The notes beneath the pieces are model-generated. The model saw nothing but the letters and a program-made list of their open reading frames with translations, made no database searches and was not told where the DNA came from. The position numbers were made by a program, and so were the translations under genes. Below, piece after piece: positions 38,349 through 49,339 of a stretch of DNA of 64,000 nucleotides. The first letter of the stretch is position 1; each line of letters starts with the position of its first letter. Source of the DNA: Dermanyssus gallinae (Eukaryota; Arthropoda; Arachnida; Mesostigmata; Dermanyssidae); the NCBI GenBank assembly GCA_003439945.1, contig QVRM01006476.1, forward strand, positions 62,001 to 126,000, in the 5' to 3' direction.

Positions 38349-41300
38349 CACGACGGCGGATCGAAACGTTCTGATGCATATTTATAAAAAACATGATATT
38401 TATTACAGTGCTCCTTCCCGCTGACATGCAATTGTGCCACCTTTTTTCTCAATGTTCGATAAAAAAATTTAAACATCCGTTTTGAAATTGAGTTGAGTTG
38501 CTTCCGCATTTTTTTCATTATATGCTCTATTATCTTGAGACGTTGTGCATTAATTTTTCGCGGAAACAGGAAAACATCCACGGAGCCAGGTCCTGCAAAT
38601 AGGAAGGTTGCGGAAATAGAAATCGAAATTTTCATCAAATAGTTTGAAATTAGCTACGGTGTATGCGCCGGTGCGTTGAAGATGTTCCCTTGTAGTTGAA
38701 AAAAACAGTCAACCTTAGTGTTAGATCTGCTCTATCTGAATTTCTTCCATCGACTTTGTCTTTGAAAGCACTACTGGAAGGATTGGGCTTTGATCTTGAT
38801 GTCATAACAACACACCCATGACTCCTCTCTTGTAAAAAAAAACTCTCTGGAGCAATCCACGGTTTTCTGCCACCACTTAAAGGTTCAAATCGGGCATTTC
38901 CCGACTGGCGTTCATTTGTTGCAAAATCACCGTCTTTGGAACGAACTTTGCTGCCAGTGTTCTGACGCATAAAATATCTGTCAAGACTGTTACAACTGAT
39001 CTATAAGATATCTCTAATTCTTCACCTATCTTCCTCATTATAAATCGGCGATTGTTGAGTACGTGATTACGAGTGTATTCAACGTTCTCTTCAGTGTTAA
39101 AGGCCTTCCTGAACCGGGGTCATCTTCGGTCTTTTCACGTCCGTAGAAAGCCGTCCGCGATATTAACGATACCACGCGCATATACGCAATGATTTGGCTT
39201 TTAACACAATTTTTGATGTAGGCATGTTGCTCCTTAATTTTCGGTTCTTTAAAAAATCTCCGAACCTCGTTTTTTACTTCTTGGAACCAAACTCAATAAG
39301 AGCAATAAGCGCCGCAATCGATTTGGCGCAATTTTGACTTCCGTGCAGCTGAAGAATGGCGTTTCTTGGCAAAACAAACCGGAAGATCTTGGTGGTTTCA
39401 GTCTGGCGGCAAAATTCAATGCAAAGTTTTCGGGCTCACCCTCAGCCAAGTTTAACGTCCACGGGACCGCTTTTTGCGTTGCTTCATAGACAATGTAGTA
39501 GAACTTTTCTGTCCGCCCTCGTGCATATACATATATATATATATACTTCAAGGGCCGTGTTGTGTTTAATAGACAGGTGAATCTGGGTTTTTATAAACTA
39601 GCGCAGTATTAATCTTACGCAGCATGTGATATGTACTACGGATGCACTACGGATGATGGGTGACACATAGTCCGAGTGAACACTACGCCATTTGTCTTTC
39701 GCCTCGCATATATCTCGATTTGCCTCTCGTTTTCACGCTTCTTTAGTGCAATGTGACTAACAATTCGTATTGTCTGTGTGGGGGTTTGTGTTGTGTCGGG
39801 TTTCGGCCGAATAAATAGGACGAATATTGAGCTGCCGCGTTCGATCGCCGTGGTGCCCAATCGGGGTCTCGTGTTCTGGACCGATTGGGGCGAGCAGGCG
39901 AAGATCGAGCGCGCGTCGATGGACGGTGACCCCCGTGAGCGCAAGGTTATCCAGACCAACGACCTCGGATGGCCGAACGGCATCGCGGTCGACCTGGATG
40001 AGGCGCGCGTCTACTATTGCGACGCGAAAGTGTCGCGCATCTACTCGATGGACCTCGATGGCAAGGATCGCCAGGTGATCCAGAAGTACGAGGGTCATCC
40101 GTATTCGATCGTGGTTATGGGACCCAATATCTACTGGACGGACTGGCAGAACAACTCGATCTACACCACGTTCAAGACGGGTACGCTACGTGGCTGGCGA
40201 GGTTGCTGCCACGGCCTTTACTGTGTCGAATCGTTAAATTGCCTGTATCTGTCTAGAGAGAAGCTGGCTGGTGGCTCCCCTTTAGCGGACGGACCGTGCG
40301 GAGTTGGGACAGTGGGTTGCGTTTTAGTATAGTGTTTTGTTTCATTTATGTTATACTTCTCTTTAGAGCAAATGTTATATATATATTTTTTTAGGTATTG
40401 TGCTAACAAATGCAGACTTCCTGGAAATCAGTATCACCTGATATGCACTAGAATATTACAGGAAAACAGCGGAACGCTATGTAGTGTGACGAAGTCGCAA
40501 ATTTAATCTGTAATTTATTTTTTAGCTTAAGTTTACAAATTGACGTAGTTCGGGTGGGTACATTTCGGTCATATTTGTTCCACCCGTCAGCAAAATCATA
40601 ATAGAATACTTCAGTGGTCTTGTTCTTCTCTCGTAAGTATCATGTATCGAACGTAGCGGTGAGCATAACAGCTAACTGCATAACTTAGATGGTGAGCTGT
40701 GTAATCTGTTTGTCTAGGTATTTAGCGGGTACACATACCCCAGACTTATCAGGAAGCCAGGCTCACTTTGCAATTCAAGGGCAAAAGCGGCGACAACGTG
40801 GACGACCTAAATCTCTACCGGGGAATGGCGTCGAAGCACACGCTCGAAAAAAATGTTTCATTGAGTTGATTATTTTGAGGGTGCTTTCAACTATGGAGAA
40901 GGCTCTACCTCCAGAGCAATTCGGGTTCAGGAAGGGTCAGGGTACACAGAACGCGATACATATACTTTAGTCGGACGTTGGGCGGGTGCTAGCTGTCGTT
41001 ATTAATTGTTTCAAGGCTTTCGACAAAGTCTTCCGTCATTTACTAATCGTTTAGCTTCAACACGTTGGAATGGGTGCTTCTTTTCAATGAGAGGATAGGC
41101 GATTGCTGTTGTTTGACAATATATGTTTTTTGTCTGTCGTTACCTTTCCTACATAGGACAAAGCAAAATCCGCAAGGCGCTACAGGATCTCCACCTGACG
41201 GCTCTTGACATAAAATTTTACGCAGCCAGTCAGCAACCAGTCAACATGACATCGCCTTGCAAGGACAACAACGGTAAGCAAAACTTACATAGCATGTTTA

Positions 41301-43363
41301 TGTATTCATCACGCTATTTGAACGAAAGAATCGACGCGCGGATTGATTCCGTTTCTGCATGTCGTTGTTGTTGATGGCTCTGCTACGACAGCTACACGCT
41401 TTTTGGCACATTTGAAAAAGAAACACAATTGAAAGCTACCCTCATTAAAATACTACGTACTGCATGCTTGTTGCTCTCTGTTGTTGGTAACCTTGAAGGG
41501 TTAGATAAATGCGAATGCATAGAATACCGATGGTTGACTTAAACCTCTAATGGCACCAGTTCGATGAGTTCATTAGAAAAAAAATCTAAATCTGGGGAAA
41601 TTCATTAAACTTGTTGTACTTTCATTACGCAATTTTACAAAGAGTTGTTGTACTTTCATTACGCAACTTTACAAAGATTTTGCCTGCCGGCGTGTCGTGT
41701 AGACCGTACGTATCTCCTTTCGTGGGGCGCCATAAACTAGCTTTCGCGGCTGTAGCATGCGCGCCTAAGCAGTACGCTGTGAACTGCTCGCTCCTCTCAA
41801 GCCACAAAGTGGGTGCTGAAGAGGAAAACGAGCATACGAACACTAAGTCTATTGCTGCACGAACTCGCGCAGGCTTAAACAAGTGCTACATGTCGTAACG
41901 TTTGCATGCGAGTCGCTAGTTAACGCCCAACGCATTCGTCACAACTTAGCACGATCTTCAAGCGGCGAAAACTGTCATTAGTGTCGTTAGTATAGCTCGT
42001 TGTTGAAAAACTGATTGACCTTCTCTTGCACGCTGCTTTTGCTAGCAAAGCCAGACCTACCCTCAGTTTGATTTGGCGGCAGATAGACTACATGCCTGTA
42101 TAGCTAGCCAACTACTAAACAAGAAGGAAACATATTGGCACAATTAAGTACGGAGATACTCCAAGCTAGCATGGGCTTACAACTGCATGTTTCTGGCATT
42201 TGAAGCGCTGCGCTCAGACTCATTTAAAATTCAACTTATCTATAATGTGTGTAAACCACCGCTTGCTGCAGTACTGGCCACCATTGGAGAGTCTCACCTA
42301 CCTAACCATGATCGATGCCCTTGTACTGGTGGCGTAACGGCGATGGCAACAATGAGCTTACACGTTTTTTGGAGACAAATATTATCAAACCCAGTCTTAC
42401 TACTAATAACTGTATAAAACGCTTTTCGAAAGATCTAGCAAACTTACGAGCTAAAACGCTTAACCTCGCCGACAAACCAGGGTGTTATAGCTGGCCAAAC
42501 CACTCATTTATTGTCAAGATTGCTAACCTAACTGAATGGGCGAATTAGTCCTAAATCACAATCTACACCAATCTTTATTATGCTTATAGTTTTGCCCCGA
42601 TGGTTGAGATAACTAACTCGAGCGTCAGTTCACTAACTAGCTGTCGCACTCGTGACAACTAATCAATCAATTATCGTTGTTCGCACGACGTTGTCGTCTA
42701 TCTGTTTCGCTGACCGGCTGGTGTTCCTTCTTGACCGTGACGGACTGTCGCATCCCGCCACGATCACCACCCTCGTGGTCAACATCATCAACTACCACCA
42801 CCACCTTCACCTCGACCACCATCATCATCATCATCGTCTTTCATTGGCCCTCTGTGCTGGACACTCGCAGGTGGCTGCTCGCACCTCTGTCTTCTGTCGG
42901 CACACAGCCCCGGTAGCCGGACGTGCGCTTGCCCCACGGGGGTACGAATCCGCGCCGACGCTCTGAACTGCGAGAACGGCATTGGCAGTATGTTGTTTGT
43001 TGCCCGCAAGCTCGACATTCAGGCGATCTCGCTCGACACGCCCGACCATACACGACTGGTACGTGCTGGCTCTCCATAGTGGCGGTGTCAGGGGTTTCGT
43101 CGTATTGCACACCACCACCGCACTGCCGATCCAGCGTTTTCAAACCAACGCTAACGCTGCTCATATTTTGCAATCGCTAGCTAATTCACCCAGTCACGGA
43201 TCACGGCAACTTCCATTGCCACTCGCCCGCTCACTAAACGCACTATTACTGTTCGCACGTGTGTATCGATCGATACCCACTGCATCAACTGATTGAACTG
43301 CTACACGAACATTGCCCCCCCGACAGATTGGCTTCACTGACCTTTACAATAAGCATATTTACA

Positions 43364-43400
<37 letters not shown>

Positions 43401-46400
43401 ACTTTATAATTGCTAGTGCAGAAATATATCAATTATTTATATATATACGCATATATGTGATTTACTATATATTACATAGTTTCGACTCTAACAAATTGGT
43501 CTCCACGGTTTCTCTCGTTATGCAGCCGGAGAGGTGAATGTAAGTCTTGCTGTTTCAACGATGCGAAACGAAGATATTTCATGTTTGTTGTTATCCCCTC
43601 ACGTGTTTCTGCGACATATAAAAACGAATCATACTGATTGTATCATATAGTATAGTTTCTAAACCATCTGCTTGCATGACTTAATCTATGAGATTGTGTT
43701 CTCGTGCATCGTAATCCTTGAGAGTAGAGTAGACACTAGTATTTTTGTTAAAAAAATTAAGGAAAATCGTTTACTGGTTTCTCGTAATCTTCACATGTTG
43801 CGTCGGTCTACGTTGTTTGTAAGGAAATATACGCCAATTTGCTTAAATTGTATAAGATGTATTCGACCTAAGGAGATTCATGTCTATATGTAAACGGTGG
43901 GTAAAGACGACAATCATCGCTAGAAGGCCATAGGCCGAAGCTGCAGTATACGATCTGTGTATAGCTGCCGCCCTAACACTCGCTGTTTCTCGCTGTGCAG
44001 GCGCTACCTTTACAGGGTGTAAAGCACGTCGTCTCGGTGGACTTTGACCGAGAAGAGGGCTTCCTCTACTGGGCCGACGATCAGACGAAGATGATTAATA
44101 GGGCCCGCCTCGACGGCACCCAGCAGCAGAGCGTCATCAGCAAGGACCTCTTTCTGCCCGACGGCATTGCCCTCGATCCGGTGGCGCGGAATCTCTACTT
44201 TGTCGACGCCGAAGCGCGACGCATCCAGGTGGCGCTGCTGAGCGGCAAACATCGCCGAACGATCATCTCCGAGGGCCTGCAGAAGCCGCGCGCGATTGCC
44301 GTGGACTCGCGAGGCGGAATGCTCTACTGGACGGACTGGGGTGTGGGCCGCGTCGAGCGCAGCTACCTCGACGGCACTCACCGGCAGACGCTTATCAGCA
44401 GCGACGTCGTGTGGCCGAACGGGCTGGCGCTCGACTGCGCGCAGGGCAAGATGTACTGGGGCGACGCGAAGTTCCACCGCGTCGAGGAGGCCAACATGGA
44501 CGGCAGCGCGCGACGCGTCCTGCAGGAGGGCGTGCCGCACATGTTCGGCCTGACGCTGCATCGTGGCTACCTGTACTGGAGCGAGTGGAAGCAGCTGCTG
44601 CTTGAGCGGTACAGCATCGCCGACGGCAAACGCGAGATCGTCGCGTCGAACATCGCCGACATGATGATGCTTTGGGCTGGCGGAATCCGGAGCTCGGCGG
44701 GGCCGGCCGCCGCCGCCGGCAAAGGCAACGGGCATGGGCCGGCTGAAGACGGAGAGGATGACGATGCTGACCGCAGACACGAGGACGATGGCCACAACCC
44801 GTGCCGCGGTGGCGGCGGATGCTCGCACCTCTGCCTAAACACGCCCCGCGGAAGTGTGTGCGCCTGTCCCGACAACATGGCGCAGGCCGGCGACGGGCGG
44901 AACTGCGTCGTCGAACAGCCGGTGCTTCTCGTGGCGTCGCTCGAGGGCCGACTCACGCAGGCAACGGTGGCCGTCAACAACAGCCTCGGCCCGGTGAGCT
45001 CGTCGGAAATCAGCCAAGGTGAGCAAGCAGCAATACCGGTCGACTGAATAGTGAACGCACACAATGTTTCAGCCTACCTTTTTGGTGTGGGACTTGGTGC
45101 TAGGTGTGCTAGTGATTGGGCATTGCAGATGTGATGAATAGCTGAAACCATTTTCATTCATGGTTTACCTCTAATAACAATCATTAAATGCATATATTGA
45201 TCTTCATCATTGAAAAATATGATTGATTAACAGTGTTCGATATAATGCGAGCTCGTATTTCAGTAATAGCTGCTAACTGTCCAATTTCGTTTGTTTATGT
45301 GTCCGGTGTAGTGCAAGCCGTCGGCGCAGTAGATTACCACTGGTCGGACAAGAGTCTCTTCTTTGTGGATTCGATTCAAAAGACGATTTGTCGCACGTTT
45401 CTGAATCGGCCGGGTCGAGTTGAGGCGGTGGTGAAAAGAGGGATTGAGAGAGTTGCCGGTCTGGCGGTCGACTGGCTTACGGGAAACCTCTACTGGACTG
45501 ACGCGGATCTTGATAGGCTCGAAATGAGCAGATTAAACGGCGCTCATCGAAAGGTGAGGAAACTGGGCCAACAATACTGAACAGTACTGTCGTACTCTAA
45601 TAGGTTTAAATGTATATTCAATAATACATTTAAACCTATTAGAGTACGACAGCACTAAATAGATTTGGATTTACCGCAACATTTAGGAAAGCGTATCTAA
45701 CATTTCTATGTATTATTATTAATTATTGGCACCACTTAAAACATTTAACAACAGTAGTTGATAGTTAGTATCAACCGGCCTCCTGGACTTCAAGGAAATT
45801 TCCTTTGATGTGCGGGCAGATTGCCCATGTCATTTGAGCTTCCTGAAGTCCTGGACCCGGCGTATGTTTTCCGCTGCTTCTGCATCCTGTTATACACCTA
45901 CATTTGTACAGGTCTCTTGTACATCCTAGAACTATGCACGACTCCCTGTTTAAGAGCCCTACCTAAAAAATTCAGCAAAACGGCGGAACGGATTTTTATG
46001 GCGCTTGGTGGAAATATTCTGTGGGCAATTTAGAGAGCGTTTTACTCTTTGTCGACTCTCTATTTCAGTATATATATAATATTTAATATATATAATACTG
46101 AAAGTGTATTATATCAGCACCAGCGTGACGATTTACGTGACAAATTACATCAAATCTAGTACTTTCTAAATGAATTTTCCCTTAGTCTTAAGGCCGTGAC
46201 TCGCGTTGCGTACGATCAAATAGGCAAACGTTGTGTTAGATAAAGGCCAGATATTATTAAAGCATGAAATAGTTATGCTGCATAACATAAATATTTAGTA
46301 CGATCATATCTAGCAGTTCTAATAGTAGAACAAGAAGTTGAGGTGGTGTTCACATAAAAGTCAACACTTCAGCAGAAGTAATTGTAACTATTTGTTTTTG

Positions 46401-48714
46401 TACTTTATCACGTAGGTGTTGTTGTGGAAAGATATGGAGCCGTCAGCACTTGTGGTTGATCCGCTTGGCAAGCAGCTTTATTGGGTGGACAGCTTCAACG
46501 TGCCACCGCGCATTGAGAAGTGTCGTCTTGATGGATCTAAGCGATCGAAGCTAGTTGACACGAAATCGGTGGCGAGGTCCCTCAGCCTCGACCCGATCGA
46601 CAAGAAAGTGTACTGGACCGATGGCGAGAGTATTGAGAGCGTCGAGCTTAACGGCAAGTCCCGCCGAGCCGTGGCATGGAGTACTGCGTTCAAGGCCAAT
46701 CGGTTGGCTGTACACGGAGCGATGATCTTCCTGTCAGATAGCCATCGAGTCTGGTCGGCTCCGCTGAGTCGACCGGATCAGGCGGTCGAGGTGTGGGCCG
46801 GTGAAGGTCGGGGCATCGCCGACCTGAAGATCATGCATCGACCCTCGCAGCTCGGCTGGAATCACTGCGCGCTTTCGAACGGCGACTGCCGCGCACTGTG
46901 TCTGGCGGCTCCCTCGAAGGACAAAGGGTACTACTGTTCCTGCCCAACCCACTACGTACTTGAGACTGTCGGACCAAATAAGGGCTCGTGCGTGCTGCCG
47001 CAAAACGTGCTGCTATTTGCGCAGAAATCCACGATCAGCCGTACTCTGCTAGGAGTCGAGAGTCCCGACGTTCTACTGCCAATTGCCGCGCGAAACGTGC
47101 GCGCCCTCCATTTAGACCCGTACTCGGGCCACATATTCTGGCTAGACTTTAAACAGGAGCAGATCTACCGTTCGAAGGACGACGGCGCCGACTTCGGGCT
47201 GGCCTTCCGACCCAGCCACAACGAGTCGCGGCTGTCGGACTTTGCCATGGACCCGCTGACGGGCCAGCTGTTCTGGGTGTGTAGCTACCGGAACAGAATC
47301 AACGTGGCCAGACTAATGCCGCAGGGCGACTTCAAGCAGGTGGGCGTTATTGTGTCCCTCGAGAAGCCCCGACTGCCTGCAGTTCACCCGTTGAAGGCTC
47401 TGCTCGTATTTGTCAACTACGAGGACGGGGCGGTCAGTATTATGAGTTGCTCGTTCGATGGATCGAGCTTGCGCACAATTTTTAACGGTCGAGACAAGAT
47501 GAAAACGCCTACGGATCTCGTTGTGGACACTCGCGACAACCTCGTCTTCTGGTCGGACTCGGCGTTTAAGCGGGTCGAGAGCGTTTCGCTCGACGGCGAT
47601 CGACATTCGATTGTCGTACGCAACATCGATGCGACGTCGCTAGCCATTCACGAAGACCTGCTGGTCGTGCTGTCGCGGGCTGCCCAAGAAGTGGCAGTGT
47701 TTGACAAAACGACCGGCAAGAAGCAGTTCGATGTGGTGTCGCGGCGTTCGCATCTCTCCGATGTGTTTGCGCTACCTCCCGGCCTACCCGTGTCGAAACC
47801 GCACGAGTGTCCCTGTTCCCATGTGTGTCTCGCACACGGTGAGAGCGACGTGAAGTTCTCATGTACCTGTCCGGCGCAGTACGCCGAAGGATCGTGCGAC
47901 GTTGCCCAGTGCGCATCGCAGGAGTGGACCTGCCGAAGTGGAGGCATCCGTTGCATACCTCTCGAGGGACGCTGTGACGCCAAAGTCGACTGCCTTGACA
48001 AGAGCGACGAGCTCGACTGTTGCAGCAGCGAGGTGGATCACTTCAAGTGCACTTCAAACGGTTCGTAACTACGTACCCCCCCCCCTTCTTTTTCACCTTG
48101 GATTGCTACGAGGTTCTCGGCACATCACATGATATTGACTGCCTTAGGCGGTTCGGGCAGTTGCGTCCGAGCGGGTCAGCTGAGTGCATGTTGAGGTTAA
48201 GGCGAGCCAAAACACTAGGAGGATTACGGCCCCTCTGCGACGAAATTAATTTGTTTCTCTCTCTCTCTTTGGCTTTAGAGCTCTAGAGCTCCCTTTCTTG
48301 CACACACATTATAACTCTAGGCTACGTGATGTTAGATATGACTACTATGGCGAAAAGTCACCAAAAAAAGATGACGATGATGAAGGACAATCTGCAGGAA
48401 ATGCTGTTCATATCTAGTGTTTGTTGGATTGCGATTGTTGATCGTCACACAGAGCGGGTGTGCATTGCGGCAAAACGAATCTGCGATGGCCGAGCAGACT
48501 GTCCGGATGGGTCTGACGAAAAGTACTGCGAGCTGCAGGAGTGCGGGCTGATGACCGAATCTTTATCGTTGATTCCACCAGCGGGTACATGCTGTCCGGG
48601 CGGATTTCGCTGTCAGCGTGCTACAGGCCGTTACGCTTGTATACCTCCCGAGAAGATCTGCAATGGTAAGCACTGCCTAGTTGTTAATTTGAAGATGTAA
48701 TCTACTGGACAGTC

Positions 48715-48810
<96 letters not shown>

Positions 48811-49301
48811 TGCTATTATCACGGACAATGAAATAATGTCATTATTATAGTAATCGAAATCACCACTATCACCTGCAATGTAATGACCAAATTGATTGCT
48901 GGTCCATCTTTGGTAGAAATCGCCGATTGCTTCGATCGAACGGAGGAGCTGTCCTGTTGTGGCACGGGGTTGTTCCAGTGTCACGACTCGCAACACTGCA
49001 TCGACGCCTCAAAGGTGTGCGACGGGGCGACCGATTGCGAGGACAACTCCGATGAGTTCTCCTGCTGTCAGGAGACCTGCATGGCAAGCCATCCCCCTGA
49101 CCTAACGCCCAACGACTTCATCTCTCCTACCGGTAGGTTGCATTGAACATTCGTCAATCCAATTCACCAATCAAGCCAGGTTTGCTCCACCTTATCAGGC
49201 TCCACTCTCCAGCAGGAACACCGACAACAACAAAAAAACAAACCGCATAATTCAACATGTGGTCTAGCGGTATTAACTTTCTACTGCACTCACTCTTTCT
49301 T

Positions 49302-49339
<38 letters not shown>

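Noticed and set aside
44010..44828. 272-codon open frame antisense to LRP5/6 exon 7
   Set aside because: Produced by the strong codon and GC bias of the sense exon; the sense strand matches the LRP5/6 propeller residue by residue and the antisense product has no domain.
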